From assembly GCF_019924635.1 (NCBI RefSeq), contig NZ_CP065037.1, positions 3,782,001 through 3,846,000 on the forward strand: DNA of 64,000 bases. Direction: 5' to 3'. Positions within the stretch are counted from its first letter, which is position 1; each line of letters opens with the position of its first letter. The position numbers were made by a program, and so were the translations under genes. The notes beneath the pieces are model-generated. The model worked only from the letters and a program-made list of their open reading frames with translations. It ran no database searches and was not told the DNA's origin. The stretch comes from Leifsonia sp. ZF2019 (GTDB lineage: Bacteria > Actinomycetota > Actinomycetes > Actinomycetales > Microbacteriaceae). Shown here piece after piece: positions 24,493 through 33,279 of this stretch.

Positions 24493-27400
24493 TCAGACGC
24501 CGCGCACCCGCCGCCGGACGACCAGCGCCGCGCCGAGGCCGAGCAGGCCGAGCGCGAGGAGCAGCAGCGGCGTCGCGTCGAGCCCGGTGTCGGCGAGACC
24601 CGACCCTCCGCTCCCGGCCGTGGAGCCGCCCGAGCCGGAACCGCTGCCGGAACCGCTGCCGGAGCCTCCCGAACCGCTGGTGCCTCCCCCGGCCGTCGGC
24701 AGCAGGATGTCGGTGCGCAGCACGCGCGTGCTGCCGTCCGGGGCCGTGCCGAGCGCGACCAGCGAGTGGGCGCCCTCGTATCCGGACGGGATGACCACGG
24801 TCAGGCTCGCGGTGCCCTGCGCGTCCGCAGGCACCACACCCAGCGTGACCGGCAGCGAGTACAGGCCGAAGGTCACTGGGGAGTCGACGGCGAAGCCATC
24901 GGCGACGAGGGTCACCGTCTGTCCCGGCTTCACGTTCGACGGCACTCCGGCGAGCGCCGCGTCCGCCGTCGGCGGCGTGAGCGGCAGCGCGAGCACGGGC
25001 GCATCGGCGAGGACGAGCGTCAGCGGGCGAGTGACGTCCGGCGCCCCCGGCGCCTGCGCGGAGAGGGTGAGCGAGACGGAGCCGGCCGGGTCGGTCGTCG
25101 TGCCCGCGAGGCGCGCCGTGCCCCCGGCCCCGGAGGTGAGCGTGAGTCCGGAGGGCACCGGGCCGGAGATCGTGACCGCCGTGACGGCCGGGTAGTTGTG
25201 CCCGGTGCCGAACGACACGTCGACGGTGACGCCGCGGGTGACGCCGACGCTCGCCGGCCCGCTGAAGACGGCGGCCTCGACGACGGTGACGACGAGTGTC
25301 TGCGTCGTGGCCGGGGCCACTCCGTTGCTCGCCGTGATCTGGAGGCTGTACTCGCCGCCCGACCCGGCGGCGGGGGTGCCGCTCAGCACGGCCGTGCCGT
25401 TGCCCGCGTCGGTGAAGGAGAGGCCCTGCGGCAGCGCTCCGCTCTCGGTCAGCGCGACGGCCGTCGGGTACCCGCCGGCCGTGGCGACCGTGAACGAGCC
25501 TGCGGTGCCCGCCGTGAACCCGGCCGTCGCGGCGCTCGTGATGACCGGTGACTCGGCGACGGTCAGGGCGAAGCCCTGCGTCGCGTCGGGCTGATAGCCG
25601 TTGGAGGCGGTGAGCGCGAACGAGTGCACGCCGGCCGATCCCGCCGGAGCGGTGCCCGCGAGGGTGCCGCTCCCGTCGCCGTGGTCGGTGAGCGTGAGCC
25701 AGGCCGGGAGGCCCGCTGCGGTGATGGCCGCTCCCGGGAAGCCCGTCGTGGTCACGGGGAAGCTGTGCTCTGCGCCGTCGAGGAGGAAGGTGGTGCCGGC
25801 GGCGCTGGTGAACGCGGGCGTCGTGCCGACGCTGAGCCGCGCGTCGGCCGAGACCGATCCGGCCGTGTTGGAGAACGTGACGCGGTATCGGTTGCCGTCG
25901 TCGCCCGCTGCCGCGGTGAACGAGTAGCTGGGGGAGGTCGCGCCCGCGATGAGCGCCCAGGACATGCCTCCGTCGATCGAGACCCACCACTGCGCGCCGG
26001 GCGCGGGGAAGCCGGAGGCGGCCGCGGTGAAGACCACCGGAGCACCGACCACGACCTTCTGGTCGGCGGGCGCCGTCGTGACGACCGGGGCCTCCCGCAC
26101 GGTCAGCGCGAGGCTGCCCGAGGCGGCGGGTGCGACGCCGTTGGCCGCGGCGACACCGAGAGTCGCGACGCCGCCCGTGCCGGTCGGGGTGCCCGAGATC
26201 GTGCCGGTGCCGTCGCCGTTGTCGACGTAGGAGAGGCCCGCCGGGAGACTGCCCGTCACCGACACCGCGGGAACGGGGTAGCCCCGATCGGTGGTCACGG
26301 TGAAGGCGAAGGGCTGGCCGATGGTCGCGGTGGCGATCGCGCTGCTCGTCAGGACGGGCGCCTCGTCGATCGTGAGCGTCAGGGTCTGCGCGGCGGCAGG
26401 GCCGATGCCGTTGCCCGCACTCAGTGAGAGGGTGCGGACGCCTCCGGTCTTCGCGGCGGGCGTGCCCGCGAGCGTGGCGGTGCCGTCGTGGTTGTCGGTG
26501 AAGCTCACGCCGGAGGGCAGCTGCCCCGTGAGCGTGATCGGGTCGGGGGTCGGACGTCCGGTCGTCGTCACGGTGAACGATCCGGCCGTCCCCGCGACGA
26601 ACGTCGCGGTGTCCGGGCTCGTGATCGCGGACGACTGGTTCACCACGTAGGTCAGGGCCTGGTCCACGGTGCCGCCGGCGTTGGTGGCGCGCACGGTGAC
26701 AGCGTAGTCCTGCGCCGCACCCGACGGGGTGCCGGAGATCGTGGCGGTGCCGTCGTGATTGTCGGCGAACGCGACACCGGTCGGCAGGGAGCCGAGAAGC
26801 GAGAGGGCCGGTACCGGGTACCCCGTCGTCGCGACGGTGAAGCTGCCTGCGGTGCCGACGACGCCGGTCGCGGTGGCGCCGGTCGTGAATGCGGGCGGCG
26901 CGTACCGTGCGACGGCGGTGGAGGCGGTACCGCCGTCGAGGGTGGCGGAGACGGTCGCCGTGCCGGGTTGCAGGAGCGTGAGGGTCGCGGTGGCGGTGCC
27001 GCCCGAGATCGCCGTGCTCGACGGGCTGATGCCGCCGGTGGTCCCGGTGCGTGAGAAGGCGACCGTTGCGCCGTCGAAGGCGCCGAGGTCGGCCGGGGCC
27101 ACCGCACCGCCCTGCGAGTCGGCGAGCAGGCTCGCGGTCACGACCGCCGTGCTCTGCGGCGGGACGATGGCCGCCGGGGAGGCCGTGACCCCCAGGGTCA
27201 GGTAGGGAGCGGAGGAGACCGTTCCGCTCACCGCGTCGCATCCGGCGGCGGCCGGGCCGCCCGGGCACCCCCACCAGCTGCGGCTGAGGTCGACGGTCCC
27301 GCTGAGCTGCTTCACCGCGGGCGCCGTGTTGCCGGTGATGCGGTTGTAGTGGCCGGTGAGCGAGCCTCCCGAGACGGCGATCGCCGACCCGGTGCCCGAC

Positions 27401-28356
27401 GGGTTGCCGTTGCCGCTGAACGTCGATCCGGTCACCGAGAGGGCGCCGTTGTCGAGCCAGAGACCGGCGCCCGTGAACGCTGCCGTGCCGGTCGGCGCGT
27501 TGCCGGTGAACCGGGTGGAGGCGATCGACATGGCCGCTCCGCCGTGCGGGTCGCTCACGGCGACGGCTGCGCCGCCGGTGGCGCCGGAGGACGTGGCGGT
27601 GTTGTTCGAGAACGTGCTGTCCTGGATGTTCAACGTCTCTCCGGAGGACGCGCCGGTGGCCTGGTAGAACAGGGCCCCGCCCGAGGCGATGCCCGACGAG
27701 TTGCCGTCGAAGGTCGTCGAGCGCACGTCGAGCGAGCCGCCGATGAACTGCACAGCCCCTCCCGGGTTGGCGGTGGACGCGACGGCGGCATCCGTGTTCG
27801 CGCGGTTCCCGCTGAAGAGCACGCTCGTGACGGCCAGCGAGTCCGCGACGACGGCGTTGCCGGAGCCGCCGATGATCGCCCCGCCGCCGTAGACGTTGTC
27901 GACACCTCCGCGGATGGTGACGTGGTCGAGGGCCACCGCGATGCCGCCGGCCTGCTGCGGGTCGAGCGTCATCACCTGCTCCGTGCCCGAGCCGACAAGG
28001 ACCGTGCCGCCCGTCGACTGACCCGAGATCGTGACGCTCGTGCCCGGCTGGGTGCCGACCTCCAGCGCACCGTCCGGCAGCGCGTAGGTGCCGTCCGGCA
28101 CGGAGACGGTGGTCGAGCCGCCGAGGTTCGAGGCCACGCAGAGCGCGGCGCGGAGGGTGATCGGGCTGCCCGGGTCGGTCACGCTCGGGGTGGTGCACGC
28201 GTCGTTGACGTCGGCGTCCGCACTGCTCGCCACGACGAAGGTGCGATCCGCCGCCTGCGCGGGAGCGGCGATGCCGACACCCAGCAGGGCCGCGATCACC
28301 GCGGCGACCGTCGCGGAGGCGACGAGAGGGAGACGACGAGCGGACGGGCGATGCAT
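24493..28356 (-). CDS. Large Ig-repeat surface protein with LPXTG-like anchor
   Basis: 1287 aa. A signal peptide (1-35) is followed by a CSLREA-like start (NDACTTPSVTDPGSPITLRA), a parallel beta-helix region (about 90-390) rich in N/T/S/G turns, and a bacterial-Ig-like domain (about 400-485). Then come about eight putative-Ig (He_PIG) repeats (about 490-1180), each with a variant of GSLPxGVxFxDNxDGTAxxxG. A Gly/Ser linker, LADTG (about 1252), a membrane helix and an RRR tail form a sortase-type anchor. It is likely a cell-wall-attached adhesin. It is divergent from the DUF6916/collar cluster. Confidence 0.88.
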   Translation of the reverse strand: MHRPSARRLPLVASATVAAVIAALLGVGIAAPAQAADRTFVVASSADADVNDACTTPSVTDPGSPITLRAALCVASNLGGSTTVSVPDGTYALPDGALEVGTQPGTSVTISGQSTGGTVLVGSGTEQVMTLDPQQAGGIAVALDHVTIRGGVDNVYGGGAIIGGSGNAVVADSLAVTSVLFSGNRANTDAAVASTANPGGAVQFIGGSLDVRSTTFDGNSSGIASGGALFYQATGASSGETLNIQDSTFSNNTATSSGATGGAAVAVSDPHGGAAMSIASTRFTGNAPTGTAAFTGAGLWLDNGALSVTGSTFSGNGNPSGTGSAIAVSGGSLTGHYNRITGNTAPAVKQLSGTVDLSRSWWGCPGGPAAAGCDAVSGTVSSAPYLTLGVTASPAAIVPPQSTAVVTASLLADSQGGAVAPADLGAFDGATVAFSRTGTTGGISPSSTAISGGTATATLTLLQPGTATVSATLDGGTASTAVARYAPPAFTTGATATGVVGTAGSFTVATTGYPVPALSLLGSLPTGVAFADNHDGTATISGTPSGAAQDYAVTVRATNAGGTVDQALTYVVNQSSAITSPDTATFVAGTAGSFTVTTTGRPTPDPITLTGQLPSGVSFTDNHDGTATLAGTPAAKTGGVRTLSLSAGNGIGPAAAQTLTLTIDEAPVLTSSAIATATIGQPFAFTVTTDRGYPVPAVSVTGSLPAGLSYVDNGDGTGTISGTPTGTGGVATLGVAAANGVAPAASGSLALTVREAPVVTTAPADQKVVVGAPVVFTAAASGFPAPGAQWWVSIDGGMSWALIAGATSPSYSFTAAAGDDGNRYRVTFSNTAGSVSADARLSVGTTPAFTSAAGTTFLLDGAEHSFPVTTTGFPGAAITAAGLPAWLTLTDHGDGSGTLAGTAPAGSAGVHSFALTASNGYQPDATQGFALTVAESPVITSAATAGFTAGTAGSFTVATAGGYPTAVALTESGALPQGLSFTDAGNGTAVLSGTPAAGSGGEYSLQITASNGVAPATTQTLVVTVVEAAVFSGPASVGVTRGVTVDVSFGTGHNYPAVTAVTISGPVPSGLTLTSGAGGTARLAGTTTDPAGSVSLTLSAQAPGAPDVTRPLTLVLADAPVLALPLTPPTADAALAGVPSNVKPGQTVTLVADGFAVDSPVTFGLYSLPVTLGVVPADAQGTASLTVVIPSGYEGAHSLVALGTAPDGSTRVLRTDILLPTAGGGTSGSGGSGSGSGSGSGSGGSTAGSGGSGLADTGLDATPLLLLALGLLGLGAALVVRRRVRGV

Positions 28357-28530
28357 CGGGTTCGGGCTCCTCGCCGGGCTCGGGAGATCAGGCTTTCTCG
28401 ATGCTAGTGGGCAGCCCACACCGCGCGTTGTCCCCTCTCTAAGGGCCAGAGCAGCGCAACGGGGATGCCCTAAGCTCGCATCCAGGCTGCGCGCCACCCG
28501 ACCGGTGCTCAGCATCCAGAGAGGACAGCC

Positions 28531-28962
28531 GTGCCCGAGGTGTCGCGTCGTGCCGTGATGGCCACCGCCCTGGGCGGTATCGGCCTCGCCGCGCTGGCCC
28601 CTGCCGCTCCCGCGTTCGCGCACTCCGTCTCCGGGACCATCGCCTCGTCCGCCACGGGCGCCACCGGCCTCGCCGAACCGGTCCGCTCGCTGTTCTCGCC
28701 CGCCGTCGGTCACGCGTTCACGGCCGCTGACGGCGACCGGACCCTGCGTCTCGTGCTCACCGCCGTCGAGGACCTCCCGGGAGCCGCGTCCGATGACGAG
28801 CACCGGTTCGCGCTGCTTTTCTCGACCGACGGCTACGCGGCAGTGGACGGCACGGTCACGCTGAGCCGCGCCGGCGCTCCGGACGTCGCGCTCTTCCTCA
28901 CCCCCATCGGCCGCCCGGGACTCTCGCGCACGCTGCAGGCCGTCGTCGACCGGACGGCGTGA
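28531..28962 (+). CDS. DUF6916-type protein with Tat-like signal
   Basis: 143 aa. The N-terminus SRRAVMATALGGIGLAAL followed by PAFAHS looks like a twin-arginine signal, so export of a folded protein is predicted. The rest resembles the DUF6916 domain, also found alone in the gene at 29423, with FLTPIGRPG near the end. GTG 28531 follows GAGAGGA. It is the first gene of a five- or six-gene run with a GNAT, a second DUF6916 and three collar proteins. Function unknown. Confidence 0.75.
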   Translation: MPEVSRRAVMATALGGIGLAALAPAAPAFAHSVSGTIASSATGATGLAEPVRSLFSPAVGHAFTAADGDRTLRLVLTAVEDLPGAASDDEHRFALLFSTDGYAAVDGTVTLSRAGAPDVALFLTPIGRPGLSRTLQAVVDRTA

Positions 28963-29426
28963 TGGCGCTGCTCACGGCCGGGCTGCGCGCGGCGACTCCC
29001 GCCGACGACCCGTTCCTGCGGCACCTCTTCCTGGACAGCCGGCGCGCCGAGTTCACCGGCCTCCCCGAGAGCCAGCTCGACCCGCTGCTCGCGATGCAGT
29101 ACCGCGCGCACGCCGCCGACCGCCGCGCGCGCCACCCGCGGGCCGAGACCTTCGTCATCACCTCCGCGGACGAACCAGTGGGCTCGGTGACCGTCGACCG
29201 CGACGGCGGGCGGATGCACCTGGTCGACATCGCCGTCCTGAGCGCCCACCGCGGACGCGGCATCGCGTCCGAGGTCCTGGGCGAGCTGGTCCGCACGACC
29301 GAGCACGCGACGCTGACCGTCTGGCGGCTGAACACCGGCGCGCGCCGGCTGTACGAGCGGTTCGGCTTCCAGGTGGTCTCGGAGCAGTTCGGCTACCTCC
29401 TGATGGCCACCGAGGTCGACGGATGA
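28962..29426 (+). CDS. GNAT family N-acetyltransferase
   Basis: 154 aa with a single GNAT domain; the acetyl-CoA motif reads LSAHRGRGIASEVLGELV near residue 95, followed by NTGARRLYERFGFQ. ATG 28962 overlaps the previous stop by one base and the gene ends in an ATGA overlap with the DUF6916 gene. GNAT genes recur in clusters with phage-collar proteins, as I remember them, so it may acetylate one of its neighbours. This is inference. Confidence 0.85.
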   Translation: MALLTAGLRAATPADDPFLRHLFLDSRRAEFTGLPESQLDPLLAMQYRAHAADRRARHPRAETFVITSADEPVGSVTVDRDGGRMHLVDIAVLSAHRGRGIASEVLGELVRTTEHATLTVWRLNTGARRLYERFGFQVVSEQFGYLLMATEVDG

Positions 29427-29731
29427 GCGCGACCCACGCCGACTGGGCCGCGGCGGCCGGCGGGCCTGTGCGCGCGACGGCCCCCGACGGCGCCGGCTTC
29501 GACCTGCGGCTCGTGGAGGTCTCCCCCGCGCGGGAGACGGACGGCTGGGTGGCGTACACGGTCCGGTTCGAGAGCGGACCCGACCTCCCGCCCGAGCAGC
29601 AGACCTACGAGATCGTCGTCGGTGCGGTCGCCGAGCCCGTGTTCCTGGTCCCGACCGGGCGCATCGCGGACGGGCTCGCGCTCGAGGCCGTCTTCGCCCA
29701 GGCCGCGCCCCGTGCGCAGGAGGAGAGCTGA
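29423..29731 (+). CDS. DUF6916 family protein
   Basis: 102 aa without signal peptide. It has alternating charged and hydrophobic segments and FLVPTGRIADGLALEAVF near the end, which parallels the end of the Tat-type protein at 28531 (FLTPIGRPG). ATG 29423 overlaps the GNAT stop and its stop overlaps the first collar gene by one base, so all are translated together. It may be the cytoplasmic or chaperone form of the domain; function unknown. Confidence 0.75.
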   Translation: MSATHADWAAAAGGPVRATAPDGAGFDLRLVEVSPARETDGWVAYTVRFESGPDLPPEQQTYEIVVGAVAEPVFLVPTGRIADGLALEAVFAQAAPRAQEES

Positions 29732-30240
29732 TGTCCCAGCCTTACGTCGGAGAGATCCGCATGTTCGCCGGCAACTTCGAGCCCAACGGCTGGCTGTTCT
29801 GCCGCGGTCAGCAGGTTCAGATCTCCGATTACGACACCCTGTACGCGCTCATCGGCACCACCTATGGCGGCGACGGCGTGAACACCTTCTGCCTGCCCGA
29901 TCTCGGCGCCCGGTTCCCCGTGCACCAGGGGACGCTGAACGGCCGTTCCTTCACGATCGGCGAGACGGCGGGGGTCGACGCGGCGACGGTGAGCATCCCG
30001 CAGATGCCGAATCACACCCACACCCCGGTCGCGGCGAGCGCGCCGACGAGCCCGAGCGCGTCCGGTGCCTACCTCGCGGGATGGGCCGACGCGCCGTACA
30101 CGTCGGCCGCGCCCACCGTCGCGCTCGCCCCGCAGCAGCTCGGCCCCGCGGGCGGTTCGCAGCCGCACGAGAACCGCCAGCCGTACGTCGCTGTGAGCTT
30201 CATCATCAGCCTCTACGGCGTCTTCCCGTCCCAGACCTGA
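29731..30240 (+). CDS. Phage tail collar-domain protein, first of three
   Basis: 169 aa. The N-terminal collar domain has GEIRMFAGNFEPNGWLFCRG and YGGDGVNTFCLPDLGARFPV. A middle Ala/Thr/Ser-rich part follows, then a conserved end QPHENRQPYVAVSFIISLYG. Such proteins resemble short tail-fibre tips and the microcystin-dependent protein MdpB. No other phage genes are nearby, so a domesticated surface role is likelier than a prophage. It shares about the same plan with the next two genes, which arose by tandem duplication. Confidence 0.88.
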   Translation: MSQPYVGEIRMFAGNFEPNGWLFCRGQQVQISDYDTLYALIGTTYGGDGVNTFCLPDLGARFPVHQGTLNGRSFTIGETAGVDAATVSIPQMPNHTHTPVAASAPTSPSASGAYLAGWADAPYTSAAPTVALAPQQLGPAGGSQPHENRQPYVAVSFIISLYGVFPSQT

Positions 30241-30253
30241 GCCAGGAGTCGCG

Positions 30254-30751
30254 ATGTCCGATCCCTTCGTCGGCGAGATCCGCCTCGCCAGTTTCACCTT
30301 CGCCCCCAAGAACTGGGCGCTCTGCAACGGTCAGCTCTTGCCGATCAACCAGAACCAGGCGCTGTTCGCGCTCCTCGGCACCAACTACGGCGGCAACGGG
30401 CAGACGACGTTCGCACTGCCCGACCTGCGCGGGCGGGTGCCCGTCGGGATCGGTCAGAAGTACACGGTCGGCATGGTGATCGGCGAGACCGCGCACGCAC
30501 TCACGTCGGCGGAGCTGCCGCCGCACACGCACCCGGCCGCCGTCGCGGCCTCGGCCACGGTCACCACGCCGACCGGATCGTCATACCTCGCGCAGCCGGG
30601 AAAGGCGGCGTTCGCCGCGACGCCCACCACCTCCCTCGCCGCCGCCGCCGTCTCCACCACCGGCCAGAGCCAGCCGCACGAGAACATGGCGCCGTATCTC
30701 GTGGTGTCGTACATCATCGCCCTGACCGGCATCTTCCCGTCACAGAACTGA
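30254..30751 (+). CDS. Phage tail collar-domain protein, second of three
   Basis: 165 aa. GEIRLASFTFAPKNWALCNG, YGGNGQTTFALPDLRGRVPV and QPHENMAPYLVVSYIIALTG show the same collar layout as its neighbours. ATG 30254 follows GGAGTCG, 13 bases after the first collar gene. The central segment between HTHP and the C-terminal motif is the most divergent part, as expected if it makes the exposed tip. Confidence 0.88.
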   Translation: MSDPFVGEIRLASFTFAPKNWALCNGQLLPINQNQALFALLGTNYGGNGQTTFALPDLRGRVPVGIGQKYTVGMVIGETAHALTSAELPPHTHPAAVAASATVTTPTGSSYLAQPGKAAFAATPTTSLAAAAVSTTGQSQPHENMAPYLVVSYIIALTGIFPSQN

Positions 30752-30758
30752 GGCCCGC

Positions 30759-31277
30759 ATGTCCGACGCTTTCGTCGGCGAGATCCGTCTCGTCGGATTC
30801 ACCTTCGCCCCGACCGGCTGGGCATTCTGCCGCGGCCAGCTCATCCCGATCTCGCAGAACGCCGCCCTGTTCTCGATCCTCGGCACCCAGTACGGCGGCG
30901 ACGGCAAGTCCACTTTCGCGTTGCCCGACCTGCAGGGCAAGACGGTCATGGGAACGGACCAGAACGGCTCCTTCCCGGTCGGCACGACCGCGGGAACCGA
31001 GGCGGTCTCCCTTCTGATCACCCAGATCCCGTCCCACACGCACGGCGTCCTCGTGGCTCCGACCCCCGGCACCACCAGCAACCCGACCAGCGCATCGCCG
31101 GCAATCCCCCGCGTCGGCCGTGTGACCGAGGCCGCCTACGGCACGACCGGCACGATCCCGCTCGCACCGACCGCCTTCGCGGTGACCGGCGGCGGGCAGC
31201 CGCACAACAACATGCAGCCGTCGCTCGGAATGAACTACATCATCGCGCTGCAGGGGATCTTCCCGCCGCGCTGGTGA
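30759..31277 (+). CDS. Phage tail collar-domain protein, third of three
   Basis: 172 aa. GEIRLVGFTFAPTGWAFCRG, YGGDGKSTFALPDLQGKTVM and QPHNNMQPSLGMNYIIALQG repeat the collar pattern. ATG 30759 lies 7 bases after the second gene. Differences among the three concentrate between the two conserved blocks, suggesting hetero-oligomers or specialised tips. No terminator hairpin is obvious after it. Confidence 0.88.
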   Translation: MSDAFVGEIRLVGFTFAPTGWAFCRGQLIPISQNAALFSILGTQYGGDGKSTFALPDLQGKTVMGTDQNGSFPVGTTAGTEAVSLLITQIPSHTHGVLVAPTPGTTSNPTSASPAIPRVGRVTEAAYGTTGTIPLAPTAFAVTGGGQPHNNMQPSLGMNYIIALQGIFPPRW

Positions 31278-31356
31278 TGGCGGTGGGGGCTTCGCTGTTC
31301 AGTTCGGCGAGAGGGAGAGGCAACCCTCCCGACCGCCCTCGCCCTAGAGTGACTGC

Positions 31357-31767
31357 GTGTGCCGGTCTCAGTATGTGCGATTCCGTTCGACGACGCCGAA
31401 TGCTCAGGGTGTGCACGTCGGAGTCTTCGCACTGGCCAACGGACTCGCGCGCGCCGGGGTGCTCAGTGACGACGAGTATGCGCACTGGAGACGCAGCAAT
31501 GACTGGTTCGAAGCAGCCTATCCGGAACCGACGGCGACTGACCCGTCCGCCTACGACCGTTCGGTGAATCCCGGAGCGGTCGCTTGGTTCAAGCTCTCCG
31601 CCGTCCATCTGATCGAGAGGACAGAACTCTACGCCGAGCTCCTGGACGCACATCAGGTGGCGTGGGAGCGGGTGGAGACGTCGGACCCGGGCCGCATCGT
31701 GCACGAGGACGACGTGCAGGTGATCGCGGTACCCCGTCCCGGCGAGACGAATGGCTCGTCGAGGTGA
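31357..31767 (+). CDS. Hypothetical protein, 136 aa
   Basis: A soluble, acidic, Trp/Tyr-containing protein: VGVFALANGLARAGVLSDDE, HWRRSNDWFEAAYPEP, then a C-terminal half with VHEDDVQVIAV. Similar small proteins occur in actinobacteria, but I cannot name a family. Start GTG 31357 (reading CRSQYVRFRS) is the best fit, with no clear ribosome site. It sits between the collar genes and the RES-Xre pair, so it may belong to either neighbourhood or stand alone. Confidence 0.6.
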   Translation: MCRSQYVRFRSTTPNAQGVHVGVFALANGLARAGVLSDDEYAHWRRSNDWFEAAYPEPTATDPSAYDRSVNPGAVAWFKLSAVHLIERTELYAELLDAHQVAWERVETSDPGRIVHEDDVQVIAVPRPGETNGSSR

Positions 31768-32053
31768 CCGGTGGCGCGAACGGAACGCTGGTCCCGAGTG
31801 TCCCAACGAATGTCGCGAATCGGAACCAGCGCAGTCTCTTTCGATCGTGCACGGAGCGCATCGGATCGCCCACAATGGTCAGCACTCGCTGCATGCTCAA
31901 ACGCGGGAAGATGTCGAGAGCCCGAAATCGCGGATGAGTTCCCGCCTGTAATAGCCGCTCGGCGAGCGAAGATACTGCTGACGAGCTCGGAGTCATGACC
32001 ATCAGCCTGGCAGCAGGATGTGACGCCAGGCCGCACACAGCGCGCGCGGGTGG
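31768..32053. other. Intergenic stretch without a recognised gene
   Basis: Frames on both strands are open for parts of this interval but lack the local codon bias, ribosome sites and conserved motifs. It separates the convergent 136-aa gene and the RES toxin gene. No hairpin terminator stands out. Confidence 0.4.
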
Positions 32054-32770
32054 TCAGTCGCGCCAGACCAGCCGGTGGAGGGTCATCGCCCGGCTGAGTT
32101 CGGGATCCGCGAGGTTGACGAGCTGTGCGCTGTCCTGCGCAAGGTGGCGGCTGGCGGGCTCGTCCCCGGGGCGCTCGAAGATGCCCCACATGGTCAGGTC
32201 GTCGCCGTGGCGCGAGGCGAACCGCACGCCGTCGACACGGGTCGTACCGTGGTCGTCGGTGAGGGCGTAGAGGTGACTGGCGACATGCTGGGTGAGCTCG
32301 CGCGGGTTCGCGCTCTTGAGGGCAGCAGCATCGAAGTCCGGATACCCCAGCCGCAGCGCGAGGCGGAGGAAGTCGGGCCGCAGCGCTGCGATGGTGTCGG
32401 CCGCTCTCACGTCCGCGTAGGGGCCGGCGAGTGTGGCGCTGGTGACCATCCGCCCGCCGATCCAGTCGCGCGGTATCGACCCCGCAACCGGCACGGGGAA
32501 CTTGGCGGCATCCTCGGAGTCCTCTGCGATCCCCGCGAGCATGTCCGATCCGTCGGAGTTGACGTCGGGGCGGGAGTAGGCGAGGACCTCGACGTAACAG
32601 CCGTAGAGCGAGTCGCCGGCGTATACGGTGCGGAAGACCCCGTTCGCATCGTCCCAGCGCTGGTGTCCGGCGTACTGGCGATCGATCCACGCCCACGGGT
32701 CGGGTGCGCGGCCAACCCTCCACACGATGCGATCAGCCGCGTCGACGACCTCGAGCTCGGGCGCCGGCAT
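32054..32770 (-). CDS. RES-domain toxin (NAD+ phosphorylase family)
   Basis: 238 aa. WRVGRAPDPWAWIDRQYAGH near the start and NGVFRTVYAGDSLYGCYVEV carry the conserved Arg, Tyr and Glu residues of the RES fold; a later Ser/Asn-rich part completes it. Known RES toxins (MbcT, for example) stop growth by degrading NAD+. ATG 32770 overlaps the stop of the Xre gene upstream (ATGA), the usual order antitoxin then toxin. It is longer than minimal RES proteins because of an extended C-terminal half. Toxicity is inferred. Confidence 0.85.
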   Translation of the reverse strand: MPAPELEVVDAADRIVWRVGRAPDPWAWIDRQYAGHQRWDDANGVFRTVYAGDSLYGCYVEVLAYSRPDVNSDGSDMLAGIAEDSEDAAKFPVPVAGSIPRDWIGGRMVTSATLAGPYADVRAADTIAALRPDFLRLALRLGYPDFDAAALKSANPRELTQHVASHLYALTDDHGTTRVDGVRFASRHGDDLTMWGIFERPGDEPASRHLAQDSAQLVNLADPELSRAMTLHRLVWRD

Positions 32771-33156
32771 CAGGCGCCGACGAACGCGTTCGCAGCTGCG
32801 AGGACGCGCGGCCCCGCCTCTTCGAACGAGTCCTCGTGCAGCACGCGCGCCGGCGACCGGTCACCCAGGTGCGGGTTCATCCCCTGGAACCATGTCGGTA
32901 CCACCGCGTCGCCCTCGCTCTGGCCGATGAGGGTGACGATCCGGTGCGTCAGGCGCAGCCGATCGACCGCGGCCGGCGACGGCCGGCGGGGAGTCTCGAC
33001 CCACTCGCGGACTGTGCGGGTCTCGGTCACGCCGGCGATGTACGCTACGAGCTTCGCACCAAGCGCCCGGCGCAGCTCATCAACGATCTGCGGAACGGCG
33101 TGCTTGATCGAGTCGTTGTACGCCTTCAGCTCCGTGGTCGCCAGTGTAGTGCTCAT
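32770..33156 (-). CDS. Xre/MbcA/ParS-type antitoxin
   Basis: 128 aa. The N-terminal half contains a helix-turn-helix-like segment (KLVAYIAGVTETRTVREWV). The C-terminal half is the toxin-binding domain with WFQGMNPHLGDRSPARVL, diagnostic of MbcA/ParS/Xre partners of RES toxins. ATG 33156 follows TAAGGGC. It should bind and neutralise the RES protein and repress the pair; an AT-rich stretch just upstream (33160-33180) is the likely promoter and operator. Confidence 0.85.
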   Translation of the reverse strand: MSTTLATTELKAYNDSIKHAVPQIVDELRRALGAKLVAYIAGVTETRTVREWVETPRRPSPAAVDRLRLTHRIVTLIGQSEGDAVVPTWFQGMNPHLGDRSPARVLHEDSFEEAGPRVLAAANAFVGA

Positions 33157-33279
33157 GCCCTTATCTTAATCATAAAGCCAGGTCCAATCCACATCCAAAG
33201 AACATAGTCAATCCCATCCAAGATCCCATCTCGTATCGCAAGCCTGATCCATACGACAAGCCAACAGCGATAGAGCGGC

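Noticed and set aside
29731..31277. Prophage
   Set aside because: Three collar proteins occur without capsid, portal, terminase, integrase or lysis genes, so there is no case for a prophage here.
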